Shown piece by piece: positions 32,940 to 45,700 of a DNA stretch of 64,000 nt; the stretch's first letter is position 1; each line of letters begins with the position of its first letter. Location: NCBI GenBank assembly GCA_009801085.1, contig VNWV01000011.1:372001-436000 (forward strand). Reading direction: 5' to 3'. The position numbers were made by a program, and so were the translations under genes. The stretch comes from Lasiodiplodia sp. COLG20 (lineage: Eukaryota; Ascomycota; Dothideomycetes; Botryosphaeriales; Botryosphaeriaceae). The notes beneath the pieces are model-generated. The model saw nothing but the letters and a program-made list of their open reading frames with translations. It was not told the DNA's origin and made no database searches.

Positions 32940-34197
32940 TCGAGCGTTTGCTTTGTGTCTCTCGAGTTGAGTGTGCTTTATTATTTTCTGTGGCCTTTGA
33001 TAACCTTCTTATATACAGACTCATCAATGTAACAGATGCAATAAAGATGTTTGCCTAAGGTTGAGTGCAGCGATGATGCGTTAGTGCGGGATGATCGCTC
33101 AATATGATTCATAGACGCTAACCGTTTGTAGGAAATGGCGCAACCCTTGTGCACCATCAGAAACGTATTTGACCTATCACAGCGGCTTGATTTTCTCACA
33201 ACGCTGATTCCAGGCTCTTGGTTAACACTGAATCATTCTCAAACAGAACACTCTCATAATATGGAAGTATTCCGTCTTTTAACTGACCAATCTCGGCCCG
33301 CGCCTTAACTACGTACCTAGTATTATTGGATGCCGAGCTTTGGGGCCAGCCTGACCTTCGAGCACTGAAACGCTGCTTCTGCGGGGCTCCTACGGTCGCT
33401 ACACAGATTCCACGTACTTTGTCCCAAACTTCAGCCCGTATCACATACGACCTACTGCTTCGCAGCAGACAGACCAATTCCTGCAGTCCCAGAAATCTTC
33501 CAATCAGTGCACCTCCTGTAAGTCTGGCTTTTTCTGTGATTCTCGGGTCCGACGGGATGGTAATTCCGCGCGTGCGTCAGCATTAATACTCACGTAAGCT
33601 AACCGGAAGTTTGGGTCGACAGCATGGCCACCTACCTACCAAGTTTGGAATTTGCAGAAGCACGTCAATTTACAGTTGGACGCTAAATGGCGCCAGCATG
33701 GCCGACAAGGTATGAGATTTCTTGGGTTTCCACACGTTGCGCCACCAATCGGCACCCTACGCTCGGTGGTGGCCGCTGCAGCCCGTCAGCCGCAGGGACG
33801 GTGAGCGCATCGCCCTCGCCTACAGCCCTGCCAGAGTGTAAAACCCCACCCCCACTAAAGTCGATCTACACCTGCGACGACAGCAGCTTCAGCAAAGACT
33901 TCCTGTATCTTGAATTTGCGGGACCATTCTCCAATGTATCTTCAACAGTGATGATAAACAGACTTTGACAAGATAAGAAAAAGAGTATATTACAATTAAA
34001 GAAGCGAAGCCTCCCGACACTATCCGAACCTCATGTGCTTCAATTGACTCCCGCATTCCGATATGGCAGGAGAAGAGGCCTGTCAGGAGTATGGTGCGAT
34101 TTTGCATTAATCGTCCGTTTGCCATGCCTTTCTTCAGATGCCGTTATTGAAAGACATCATAGCTGAGCTATTTCGTGTAACATTGCTTGTGCAGCAA
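32940..34197. other. intergenic, no gene seen
   Basis: 1.26 kb upstream of the P450 and downstream of the Pmp3 gene. Several short frames, none with an ATG and a recognisable product. Confidence 0.45.
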
Positions 34198-34539
34198 TCA
34201 TACGGGAGAGTCTTTCTTCTCCTCCTTCTCCTTCTCCTTCTCGTTCGTATGAGATATAATGTAGTAAGAGTCTGTGAACCGAGGTCAGCATGGTTATTAA
34301 TACCTCGTCGCAGTCGATATCGTCAGCAGAACTTACGAATGACACCCGGGAGCCAACCGAGGCAGCAGAGACCCAAATTGATCATAACATCGGCGCCGCA
34401 GCCACGCTTCATGGCCACCGGCACGGTCGGCAAGAAGAAGCCCAGGAAGTAATCACAGCAGTCGCCCTGGGGAATGCCTGAGTTAATACGGACGTCTTTG
34501 AAACGAGACTCGGAGTTGCTGGGTGGTAAAACTTACCAT
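34198..34539 (-). CDS. Pmp3/UPF0057 plasma-membrane proteolipid
   Basis: Three exons (34539-34537, 34466-34337, 34271-34198) give 68 aa. The first coding exon is only the start codon: ATG is followed at once by GTAAGT, and the 70-bp intron ends CCCCAG before GGCGACTGC. The product has two membrane helices and the family signature: FLPTVPVAMKRGCGADVMIN, then LGWLPGVIHSYYII. A lysine/glutamate-rich tail (EKEKEKEEKK) follows. Pmp3 proteins sit in the plasma membrane and affect membrane potential and salt tolerance. The second junction (GTC ATT C / AC TCT) rebuilds the conserved PGVIHSYY. The total divides by three with a TGA stop. Confidence 0.88.
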
Positions 34540-35287
34540 TTTGTACAGGTCGTTATAGTCTCTTGATGCAACTTGATGGAACTGCGATTTTCGATCTTCA
34601 TCGTTAGTTATTCACAGTTCCCACGATCGTCTGATACGAGCATACCTGCAAACGAGATTCAGGTTGAAAGATTGTTTCATCAAATGCTCTGGCTATTCGT
34701 GTGCGGTTTGGTTGGCCATTTAAAGAAAATCGGCGCTTTAGGACTGCTTTTCGGTGATAGTTTTTTTAGATGAGCCGTTCGGGAATCTCATTAAATTGTG
34801 GGGCAAAGTAGCGCTGCTAACTAGAGCAAGGGCCGAGCGCGGTGAATTTCATCATCTGACATGAAGCTGATTCCGTTATGTGAATAGAATTCAGCAGAGA
34901 CTGAAGACGCAAGAGCCTTCCGTGGGACTCGCAAGGTACCAAAATGTCTTGCTGGGCTCGCAGAGCAAGTTCGGTGTACATGTAGCGCATGGTTAGCATC
35001 TCAGCATGTGAGAGTGGTGCGCATGTCTGCCATCGCATGCAGGCAAGGGTCCTCAGCTCGGCTCACGGGTGGCTCAGCTCACGGGTGGCTCAAACGCTCG
35101 GGCCGAAAAGCTTAACACGCATACGAAAAATTACCCAGATTGGAATGGCGCCGCACGGAGCGGCGCTTTGGCCGCGGTTTGCACTGGCCACTCCCCAGTA
35201 GTGGTGCTACGCCATCCAACTATATAGTGCACACACGCCTCCCGCTTCACTTGATGCGGTAGTATTTCGTATTCTCATCCATCTGAC
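34540..35287. other. divergent promoter region
   Basis: 748 bp between the Pmp3 gene and the second Zn2Cys6 factor. An 11-nt unit (GGCTCAGCTCACGGGTGGCTCA region, about 35055-35092) is locally repeated: CTCACGGGTGGCTCA occurs twice in a row. No gene. Confidence 0.5.
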
Positions 35288-36710
35288 ATGGACTCAGATC
35301 CGCCCCCACCACCGTCGGCACAATCTGCCGAGCATCAGAAATACATGCGACGATCACACAAGAAATCCCGTAGTGGCTGTGGGAATTGCAAGAAGCGGAG
35401 GATCAAGGTAGGCACCTCCGCAGACGAGCGATCAGAGCGCGACTAAAGACGACACGCGGCAGTGCGACGAAACAAAGCCCGAGTGCAAGAACTGCACCGC
35501 CTTCGGTGCACGGTGCGACTATGTCAGCGGCACGGAGACGCTGCAAGACGCCGCACTGGACCGTTCTCTCTTCCTGAACACGCAAGGACCGCGAACACGT
35601 GGGAAGCGCGGCAGGCCGAGAACGAGGTGGAACCCGGAGCAGCTGGCCGCCGCTTCTGCCGATGGTTCGTCCTCGTCCCAGACCGAGTCTACTCCTCCTG
35701 CCCTGTCGGCGTCCGCTCCTCAGCCTGCGGGCCCCGATCCCTCGAGTAACACTCCCGGCTACGCCGACGAGATCCAACTGCTTCACCATTTCCTCACGCG
35801 AGAATACGAAGGTTCCGACGGTGAGCCACCCACCTACGATGCTCTTCGCCTGCAGGCGCCCAAGTTGGGATTCGCGTATCCGTTTGTCCTCTACCTCGTC
35901 TATGAGTTTGCGGCGTTGGACTTTGCGCGGCTGCAGCCACCGGAGAACCGACAGCATTACCGCTCGCTGGCGGCGCACTACTCGACACTCGGCTTGAACG
36001 GAGTCACCTCGATGTTGACCCAGCTTGACGAAGATAATTGCCACGCTGTTTACACCGCGGCGGTTTTCGCCTGCATCAACGCCTTTGCCCGAGGCCCTCA
36101 ACCGGGGGAATATCTTTTGTTCAGTGAACATGGCCCTCCACAGTGGCTGCCTCTAATGAGAGGAGTACGGACAATAGTCGAAATGATCGGCATAGAGAAA
36201 ATTGCCGGTGGCCCGCAGGGTGATCGCCCCGTGAATCCTTCCCCGAAGGCTAGTGAGCCTGCAGCAACTTCCTGGAGATTAGTCCAACTCGTGTGGATCG
36301 ACCACTTCGATCATCTGCAGGGATTTGTGCAGGCTTCATGCGGGCCGGATTTCGCAATCAACTTAAAGGCTCTCTTCCAACTTCGGATGTGCTACGAGGC
36401 AATACATGGTGGAGCGGACGCAACCTATCAAGGGAATGCAGACCATCAGAACTTGTTTATTTGGACCTACCAGCTGGAGGAGGACTATACAGATCTTCTG
36501 CAGGAGAGGAACCCTGTAGCTTTGATCATTTTGGCCCATTTCGCACTACTCCTCAGAAATTTTGAATGCATCTGGTTCTTGCGGGGCTGGGCTGACCATC
36601 TCATCAACGGGGTACGGAAGTTTCTCGATCAGCATCATCAAGCCTGGCTTGAGTGGCCAATTCAGCAGGTGGAGATTATCAAAGAGAAGGAGAGACTGCA
36701 ATGTTCTTGA
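35288..36710 (+). CDS. Zn2Cys6 transcription factor with AT-hook-like motif
   Basis: Two exons (35288-35407, 35463-36710) give 455 aa. The intron splits the zinc cluster precisely between K40 and C41, a common site in this class. Cysteines are C31-x2-C34-x6-C41 and C48-x2-C51-x6-C58, preceded by a basic stretch (RRSHKKSRSG). Spacing and flanks are of the sterol-uptake-regulator (Upc2-like) type. RGKRGRPRTR at about 86-95 matches an AT-hook core (RGRP), a minor-groove binder. The remainder is the helical regulatory domain of the group (LLHHFLTREYE, YEFAALDFARLQP). It lies 553 bp upstream of the tannase gene in the same orientation; control of that gene is possible but not shown. Confidence 0.88.
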
Positions 36711-37263
36711 ATGGGGCCGTTAAGCCAATGAGGGGAAGCTCAGGTCCGCTGAAAAATGATCCATGAGTTTGAACAGTGCAACGCAATTAAGAGAATAGAG
36801 CGGCTGGCCGCCTGTACTTTTTTTGGTGCCGCTTTTCCGGCGATACCGAAGAAATGGGTACATTCCCGTATCCGAGATGCTACAGGGTTCATCGGCGCTG
36901 AGGGCTTCTCGGAACACTACCTTCCAAAGAAGCTCTGCGGAGACATGCGCGCACGGTGCCTTACCCGTGCTCAGCCCGTTCCATGTGTCACTCGGAGAAA
37001 TTGTAGGCTAAAGACTTGCAGACTGCGGTCGATTTTCGGCGGCTCCGGCACAAGAAAATCGACTGTGGCCAATGCTCAGAGACTAGCTGCGGGAATCCCT
37101 GGATGGTGGCGCTTGGTGCCGAACGTTAGGGAAACGGTTACGAAAATTGCCTCTTGAAGATAGGCAAAGAAAAAGTTCTGAGATATAAAGCCTGTAAGCC
37201 ACGTCCAGTTTTGATACTGCAGCCTCAAAGCACCTGACACTCTTTCAACCCCCAGGATCCAAG
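36711..37263. other. intergenic, promoter of the tannase gene
   Basis: 553 bp; TATAAA at 37184-37189. No gene seen. Confidence 0.5.
37184..37189 (+). promoter_or_regulatory. TATA box of the tannase/feruloyl esterase gene
   Basis: TATAAA about 75 bp upstream of the ATG at 37264, usual spacing for a fungal core promoter. Confidence 0.55.
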
Positions 37264-38968
37264 ATGTCTAACACGTCGTCTCTTGCCTCCCTCTGCTCTT
37301 CGGGGCAGCTTCCCAATCCAACGCTCTTTGGTGCAAAGATCCTCTCCGTGTCCACCAACTTGGTCACAAACTACAGCGCATACGCTCCCGAGGCATACAA
37401 CTACAATCACCCTTCCATCTACGGGGACAATATCGACTTTTGCAATGTCACTGTTACTTACACGCATCCCGGCCATGACGATCGGATCAACGTGGAAGCT
37501 TGGCTTCCCTTGGAATGGAACGATCGCCTGCAGGCTGTGGGCGGAGGCGGTATGGTGGCTGGTCGCTTCGGTCTCTCCTACATTTTCATGGCTGGGGCTA
37601 TTGCTCAAGGTTACGCGACTGTCAGCACCGATGCTGGTGTGTCAACCGATCCATCCGGCTATTCGGAATGGGCATACCTGAGTCCTGGAAACGTCAACCT
37701 GCATGCTATGGAAAACTTCGGCTATAGGGCACTGAACGATGAGGTAAATGTCATTCTTCATCTTGCTTTGCGGGGACCATCTTGCTAATCCGCAGCAGGC
37801 CATAATCGCCAAGGGTGTTATCGAAAGCTTCTACGGACGTCGGCCCAAGTACTCTTACTGGAGCGGCTGCTCTCAAGGAGGCAGGCAGGGTCTCACGCTC
37901 GCTCAGCGTTATCCCACCGCGTATGACGGAATCGTTGCATCAGCCCCGGCAATCAATCTCCCCTCTTTCACCCCTTCGTTGTACTGGCCGCAGCTGGTCA
38001 TGAACCTGCAAGGCGAATATCCTTACAACTGTGAGATCAACGCCATCACGGAAGCTGCTGTTGCTGCATGCGACGGACAAGATGGCATTGTGGATGGCAT
38101 TATCGCGGATCCGGATGCATGCGATTTCGATCCCTTCAGCGTCGTGGGAAAGACGGTCAACTGTTCCGACACCGGCGCTCCGGTGAAGATCAGCCGTGCT
38201 GCTGCTATAGTTGCCAATGCGACATGGTCTGGACCCGTGTCGCCTGACGGAAAGCAGCTGTACTTTGGCATGGAAAAAGGAACACTCTTGGCGGGGATCG
38301 ATGGGGAAGCCGCCGGAATTGCCTCGACCGAATGCAGCGGCAACGGAACCTGCACTGGACAAACCGGTAACGCGGGCGCCGGATGGTTGCTATCCACAGT
38401 CCTCAAGGATCCTTCTTTCAACATGACCGATTTGACCCTGGACGGATATTCCTGGTTGATGCATCTCAGCAAAATGGAGTGGAGGTCCTTGTGGAGCACA
38501 GACGAGCCCGATTTGACCGCGTTCCGCAATGCAGGTGGCAAAATTCTCAGTTACCATGGACTCGTAAGTCTCACTTTCCCCCTCCAGAGCCATGAAAAAT
38601 TCCCACGAGGAGAAACAGAACTGACAATATTCCAGGCCGATCCCGCGATTCCGCCCAAGGGTACTCGTAGCTACCATGAGGCTGTTGCTTCCGTCATCCC
38701 AGAGGTGAACGACTTCTTCCGCGTCTTCGAGGTCCCAGGTCTTCAGCACTGCTCCGGTGGCAACGGCGGACAGCCAACCACTATTTTCGACCAAATGCGC
38801 GCCTGGGTTGAGAATGGTACTGTGCCGGAAACGCTTCCCATCAGCTTCCAAAACAGCAAGAACGAGACCCAGAATCGGATTGTTTGCCCGCTTCCGTTGA
38901 AGACAACTTTCAATGCTACTTGCGGCGATGGCTCTAAAGCGGAATGCTTCAGTTGTGAGGAGAACTAG
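37264..38968 (+). CDS. tannase/feruloyl esterase family hydrolase
   Basis: Three exons (37264-37743, 37796-38563, 38636-38968) give 526 aa. The family hydrolyses ester bonds in tannins or feruloylated cell-wall sugars. The catalytic set is visible: GC185S186QGG, D418 (HGLADP) and H454C455, giving the CS-D-HC arrangement in which the two cysteines beside Ser and His form a disulfide. Cysteine-rich lid segments and many N-glycosylation sites suggest secretion. No signal peptide is seen at this ATG (MSNTSSLASLCSSGQ), so a short upstream exon may be missing or the enzyme is intracellular. The first acceptor is a tandem CAGCAG. The second intron (72 bp) is readable through, but its GTAAGT, CTGAC and TTCCAG signals are clear. 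Confidence 0.92.
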
Positions 38969-39770
38969 CTCATTGTACAAGAGCTTTTGCTCGCACATTG
39001 CGTCATCACTCTTCCTTTGAAAGATAGATTAGCTTGTAATCACCTTCACCTGTAATTAACAATAAACCGTCTTCCGCGCTCAATACATTCATGTATATAA
39101 ATACGCAGTACAAAAGAAACATACTCACAGAGTGAAAATTTGAGCATCACCAAAATTGGGAATCCCACTCTAGAAATGTGTCGCTGGGCGCTTGAGTTTA
39201 ATTACATCGGCATGCGAATCACGATGAACTTGGGAACTTCTGTGGCAAAATATTTCGTTTTTCTGCTAGAGAAAAGGACGTTCTAACAAGGAGGGAATTT
39301 CTGTGGTATCAAGCGATGCTGAAGAACATTACCAGCTCATCTATCTCAACATCACTTGGATGAGCATAGATTCTTCGCTGTCTATTCGTTACCTACATCA
39401 CTCTATGGCGCCACCATCGGAAGACGTTGCCCAATTCGTTGAAAACTGCTAAAGGCCCCGGGTAATGTCGGGACACAGACAAGCTCCAGCTTTTCAATAG
39501 CGTACCACTGCAAAGCATCAAGCTAGTCCTAATGAGGTAGTTTTGCGTGTCCGAATATTCGGACCGACTGATGTTCTGGACGCACTGAAGTTTCTTTGAG
39601 ATAACGTAGAAGAAGGGTCCAAAGACAGGGATCGATGATTATTAGTAATCCCGTGCATGATCTAGAAAAGCAGCCTTGCTGCACCACCAGCCGGTAAGAC
39701 GACCCCGCATCTCTGCAACATCCGTCCCCAGCGCCCTGAGTCCGTCGGAATCCGTCACCCAAACAGCAAC
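38969..39770. other. intergenic, no gene seen
   Basis: 802 bp between the tannase stop and the LURP-one-like gene; nothing recognised. Confidence 0.5.
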
Positions 39771-40422
39771 ATGGCAATTACTGAGCTCGCTCCGGCGCCA
39801 AGGCCGATTGGCGTCTTCCCAAGGTTTATTGCACAGAGCTCGGAAACGCTCGTCCTGAAAGAGAAGATCTTCTCGCTCTCTGGCGATTCTTTCGACATCA
39901 AGAACTCCGGCAGCAACAACACAGCGTTCAAGGTCAAAGGCGAGGCCATCTCGCTGTCAGGACGGAAGCACCTTCTCGACGCGAACGGGGACGCTGTTTT
40001 CGACATCCGCAAAGAGCATTTCGCGCTCCACAAGACCTTTTACGGCCAAGATGAATCCGGAAACCACCTTTTCGAAGTCAAAAAGAAGCTGAAACGTGGG
40101 TTCTCGCTACGTATATGCATAAATACTGAGACCGGGTGGCTGATTTTAAATAGTGATTGGATCAAAAGCTATCTGTTCTTTCACTTCGACGACAGGCCAA
40201 GAAGAAGAATTGGTTATGGAGGGAGACTTTCTCGACTCGCGAGCGGAGATCTCCACAAAAGAAGGTCAAGTTGTCGCGCTCATTGACCGGAAATACTTCA
40301 ATGCACGGGAGTTTATCGGAGGGCAACAGACGTACGGTGTGACCGTGGCTCCAAATGTAGACATGGCAGTTATAACCGCCATGTGCATATGCTTGGATGA
40401 ATTGAGGAATGAGCCTGCATAA
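39771..40422 (+). CDS. LURP-one-related (LOR/Tubby-like fold) protein
   Basis: Two exons (39771-40110, 40154-40422; intron 43 bp) give 202 aa. The pattern of short beta strands is that of the LOR family: LVLKEKIFSLSGDSFDI, AFKVKGEAISLSGRKHLLD, GNHLFEVKKKL, then GSKAICSF, EEELVMEGDFLDSRAEI and QTYGVTVAPNVDMAVITAMCICLDE. The last block is the helix buried in the Tubby-like barrel, usual for fungal members. The function of fungal LOR proteins is not known; plant members act in defence and animal relatives are phospholipid scramblases. The intron is the shortest in the window, but the join rebuilds the FSLLIGSK strand. Confidence 0.85.
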
Positions 40423-41801
40423 GGAAACACTATCATGAAAGTGGCACGCTCCAAAGGTTGCGAATCAAGGGAAACAAAGCCCAAGGTATATCTCAAGTTT
40501 CGTATACACGGCCACAAAGTACATCCAGGAAGCTTTACATACACACTTTAATATCAATTTCGGTGTTCGTCTTTAGTTGTCTTTGTGGGTGCAGACTCTG
40601 GCCGTTCGTTCCTCTCTCGCGACTTTGTACGTCTCTTCTTCAGAGCTTAGTTCCAACAGCAGGACCCGAAACACATATCAGATGCTAATCGCATATAAGC
40701 TGTCTGGGTCATATGTAAAATATGCAATGGAGACGTACGATTATAGTAATGGGCTTTGTGAGAAGGGTGTCGGGGGCTTGAGCGGGAGACGTCCAGGCTG
40801 AAGGGCGTCAGTCGGGGTTTTCAGTCAAAAAAAGAAGGATTACTCGACAATCTTACTCTACCAAGTGTACTCTGTCCGATGTAGTATCTGATTGGTCCGC
40901 TCTCGAGGTTATTTTCTTCACGCGGCGCCACATGCTTGATGTTCGGGTGTAAATCTTCGAATTCATGTTGGCTGGAATCAAGACAATGGTAACGGCTTCA
41001 TGGAAATGAAAGGCTACATTGGGATTCTAATCTCCATACGGCTTTTATATATTTTTAAGTTCATGTTGTATTGCATTTGTAAGTAGTTGTGTGCATGCGG
41101 TAGTCTGTTGGGGTGTATTTGCCGAATTGTGAGTTGTGGTTGGCCGAGCCATGACACTCGGCGAATTTGCGTCGGCCCGCGGAATGAAATCAGCCCTTCC
41201 AAGAAACATGGTCCAGAGAACATAGATGACGAAAAGAGTTGGAAATATTGCGCTCGGCTACACGTGGAATACTTGGGAGGCTGATTTGAAATACTTCAGG
41301 GGAGACTTCAAGAGGGCCGTAAGAGAGTTCTGTGAGGACGTTGCGAAAGGAGTGTGGGAAAATGCCTGCCGCGGTCGTGAGGAGTACCTCCAGGAACGGA
41401 ATACATGATTGGAAGGACGAACAAGAGACGGCAGGAAATGTACAGGGATAGAGATAGCTATTTTCAAGCTATTTTCTCATCATGGTTTTGACTGATCTCT
41501 AGGCATCTTTTTTTCCTTTCTTTTCATGGCTAGCCTTTCATTTGACGCTATATAAATGTCTCAGTGTCACAGGTGTACGATAGTTTTCTTACGTTTTTCT
41601 GCATCTTTACTTTCAGCCACAGCGTACTAGGTTTTTTAATTCCTTTCTCGTATGAGCCGTGAACATTGCCCACAAAGAGAGACCAATAGCCGTTTGAGCA
41701 CCTCACATTATCAATGCATTCCAAATAAGGACTTTTGCTTCACAGTTCAGTCATTTACTAAGCTATATATCATATACAGACCACTTTTTCAAGCGGTTAA
41801 T
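40423..41801. other. intergenic, no convincing gene
   Basis: 1.38 kb. A 60-codon ATG frame at 41226-41408 (MTKRVGNIALGYTW..., charged, helical) has no homologue known to me and is left uncalled. Confidence 0.4.
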
Positions 41802-42716
41802 TTACGACGAGCACTCCTTCTTCGCGCCGCTCTGGTAGAAGTAGTCCTCGTTGATCTTGATCTCCTCAGCGTGCCAAGTCTTGCCGCCGTCGGAGGTAGA
41901 GAAACCATCCGAGGTGGCGCCAGTCAGGCTGAGGGTGTTGCCGAAAGCCGCGTCGGCCTTGTCGAGCTGAACGGTGACGTTCTTCCAGCCTGGAGGATCA
42001 CATCGTCAGCGTCAAATTCATACCGGCACTTGAAGGTGCGGGGGAAATTGGTTGGAAGAAGCTTACTGTAGCCCTGAAGGGTTCCGCAGTCGTCGCCGTA
42101 GCACTCGTTTCCAGAGTAGAAGACCTCGAGCTTCATGCCGGGGTCTAGAAGATTTGATTAGCTCAAGAATTGGAAGGAGGGGACACTAGGTTGACTTACT
42201 GTCCGACTGCGAGGAGATGAGCTCGCCGTTGTTCCAGACCTTCTGGGTGATGTTGGTGCTGGCCTCATCGACGGCGATCTCGAAGTCCAGCGAAGTGCCG
42301 GGGGCGACTGGCACGTAGCCAGCGCTGACCTGGCCGGAAGGATGGTACGAGCTGGCAGAAATGCACCAGTTCTCGTTGGTAGAGTCGCAACCAGTGGCCT
42401 GCTGGTCGGGAGCCCAGTTGATGAGGGGCTGGACGAAAGAAAGCTGCAGGACGTCCTTGCCGGTGGGGTTGGGCTGGGCGCCAATCCAGAGAGCGAGCTC
42501 CTCGTTAACGGAGCCGCCAGTCTTGTAGCCGCAGGGGATCTCGGGGGGCGCCATGGTGTAGGTGGCCTTGGTGATGACGGCACCGCCGCTGGTGGGGCCG
42601 GAGTAGAACATGTTACCGAACTTGTAGTTGTCGATCCATGATTCGTCCGAGGACTGGGCGGAGGCTCTCAGAGCGAGGGAAAGAGCGGCGGCGGCCGAGA
42701 CGGAAGTGGAACGCAT
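41802..42716 (-). CDS. small secreted protein, copy B of a two-member family
   Basis: Three exons (42716-42200, 42144-42067, 41989-41802) give 260 aa, starting with a signal peptide (MRSTSVSAAAALSLALRASA). Paralogue of the protein at 4819-5845 over its full length. Its two introns fall at exactly the positions and phases of the last two introns of copy A (after SD and after GY), and the exon between them is 78 bp in both; the three upstream introns of copy A are absent here. Cysteines near GC, NWC, ECY and DCG are shared; copy A has additional cysteines. Extracellular, probably beta-rich. No catalytic signature is identified. GC-rich, even codon use suggests good expression. Confidence 0.85.
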
Positions 42717-45700
42717 GTTGATTGTAGGAATGGAGGAGATCCTGTCTCGAAGTTGGATGTAGAAAAACGAATGGTGTTGACTGAGAGGCCCGGTCCTGCG
42801 GAAAGAGTGACTGTGACTGCTTGCGGTGGTGAGTGTTTCTCTGGGCTGCGGGAACTAAAGGCTGTTATAGAGATGGAAATACGGGATTCACCTGTTTCAA
42901 GTTACAGATTGATTAAGGGTGAGTGTCGATGGTTTCCAAAGCGGGACTGCCGTTCCCCACCCGGGCCGTCGAGCGAGATGTGCACATGGTCGGCTCTTTC
43001 CCATTAGTCAACGAGCGCGCCTACTCCCGGCGGGCGTGGGTGACAATCATACGAAACAACGTGGTGTGTGGGCCAATGAGGATTCGCCAGGCTGCCGGTA
43101 CGCATGGACGCTGGAAGTTTCCGTGGAATAATTACAACGGCGCCCCAGGGTGCCTGATCGCCAAATGGTGAGTGGAGGCCCGCCTAACTGTGATTTGTGT
43201 ATCGGAATATTCCTGAATCATTGTGGATTGAATATGCGAAGGCTTTTGGGATACACGTTGAGGGATAGAGGTAGGTTCGCTGGCCACGTATTTTTCCAAT
43301 GTAAAACAAGCGAAGCGTCTGATCAAACACTCTGAAACAGAGGCTTGTTCAGCACAAGCCTTGCAAATTGGGCCAATCAGAACAACGAATGAACAGTTTT
43401 ACGGCACTACCTGCACCGAATGATCTGGCGGGGCAATAGCGGTAATTGAACGCTCATCGCTGTTCCATCGCAGAGAGGCCCATGCGCTCGGCATCCCACC
43501 CAGTAAGGCTCCCCCTCCTAAATGACGACTACCTTGATGGGGAAACACTTGAGAGCGGCATCGGTGAGGTGCGCTCGCTTCACCCTCGACAATCTGACCA
43601 CTCAAACGATACGAAAAGCTCTGATCTAAGCAATGAAAAGCTCGTCCCAAGGCGGATTTCAGTGTTCCGATGTCCTGCATACCGTGATAATATTCCCTGC
43701 CAACTTCCCAGTCTGCCGTGCAGCTGCGGCCTTCGAGGAAGGGGGACGCAGGCTGGCGGAAGTATTTCAACTTGTATACCGCAGGAAGAATACCATTGAC
43801 TCTTCTTTTTTGACAACCTGGAGATAAGCAATAATCACTGCGAATACTCACGCATCCTCAGCATCTGCCTAACGCCTCCCCACTTGACCCTCAACAAGCC
43901 AGCCCAATGCAGGATAAAGGCGAGCTCTACAGCTCATCTTTGGCAATTCCTTCGTTGTTCGCTGCCCAGCGCTCGACGAATCGCCTCGCCTGCCGACCCT
44001 GGTACCAACGGATTCGGCCGACAGAAAGTGATAGAAAATGCAGCCTCGCACGTTAAGGCCGAACACAATTGGGTGAATAAGCCGCAAGGGATTGACGACA
44101 TGGTTACATTTTTGGACAGGTGCATTACCCTGGAGCGAATGCTGACATTGCATTTATTGCTGCTGCGGAGTGGTCTCCCTGCATATACTTAAACAGTATC
44201 ATACTGCGGCCGCTTTGCATCTTCTGCCTTTTGATAAGAGAAGGGCGCGTGATAAATCACCAGAGGAAGTTCCAACGGCATGGTCTTGACGTCTGACCCT
44301 GCACACGCCTGCATTGGAGCTATGACCTATTTTCACAACATATGCATTAGTGACCACACACAGGGAAGCAAGCTGCTGTGGGACGCGAGCATTCTACTAG
44401 ATTTGGAAATGATAGAAAACAGACATAGCTGCTTAACCACCGCGATACGTCATACAGTAGATAGCGTGGAAATACATGGATAGCAATCATGCAGTTACAG
44501 TCGTGCCAGTGCCTACCTCAAACACACAAAGGTCTTCCGTGCCCGGACCTGCCCCGGAAACTCGGTCGTAACAATACCTGTTGTATTTCGGTACTTCATG
44601 ACAAGCGACATGGACAGCAGGTGGGGCAAGAATGAGTGCGGCGTGGCAAAATACACATCTCGTATACAACTGCTGTCTCTGAAATCTGCGGCTGCCACGG
44701 CCTCAAGGTGACATTGACACGGGCAAGGGGCAAGAGCATGTTAAAACAACAGAATTTTGGAATCAGTAGACATTGTCCACGACGTAGGTACTCAGGTCCA
44801 GTATTTAGCCCTCGGGTAATTGGGATTGATCTGCCGCGACCAACGACGGCGGGCGGAGCGGTTTCTGAGCCACCCGACCAAGATCAGCCTGGGGGGTTCC
44901 ACTTCGCTCGCCTCCCTCGGCTCGTACCCTCCCTCCCGTTCGCCGCCGGCAGATCACCAACATTTGACGAACTTTAAGATCTTCATTATAGGATTCATCT
45001 GTCTCTGATCTGATCTGTCGCTTCTGCTTTTTTTTTTCCCCCAGGGTTCACTTATCGCAGGCTGTTTCTCGTGGCAGATGACGCGCCTTATCCATCTCCT
45101 TGTCGCGCGCGGGACGGCGGCACACCATTGGCGCAGGCGAACACGAGCTCCGTCCCCTCCAGTTGCTGCAGGGTGGGACAAAGATAGCAGGGCAGGATTC
45201 TCTCCCCCTCCCGTCCCCCCCCAACGGTCGCCCCCGGTAGCCGCCGCCACCCCTCGTATAAGAGAGTTGCAGCAGGATTCTGGGCCCCAATATCGCGACT
45301 CTGGTGAACAGGGAGCGAGACCGATGCATTATCGCTTCCGCTGCACCAAGTAGAGAGCGTAACCCCAAGCATTCTAAATTGCTGGCCAGCAAAATCCGCC
45401 ATCGGCGAGCCAAGACAAACGGCGGGAGGAGAGACGAAAGAGAAGCGTTTTCTCTCACAGTCCCCACTTCCCAGTTCCTGTTTTCGCTCTGCGGCTAGGC
45501 AGACACGCCAGTGTGTCGCGCGCTGCTGCAGCAACACCCACCCCGCCAACGCAGGGTTGTGTTGCGTGCGCTCCCCCAGCCCACCAGCAACGACGGTCCG
45601 TCGAACCGTCGGAGACAAAAAACATTGCCAGCGATTGCGGAGAAAACCTGACTCTCACACCATGGGGCTGCAGTCAAATACCCACATCAATTTCTATAAG

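Noticed and set aside
38564..38635. Tannase second intron treated as coding
   Set aside because: It is open in frame, but GTAAGT, CTGAC and TTCCAG are all present and the spliced join gives the conserved YHGLADP.
41226..41408. 60-codon ATG frame as a gene
   Set aside because: No homologue known to me, no promoter or splice signal; could be chance.
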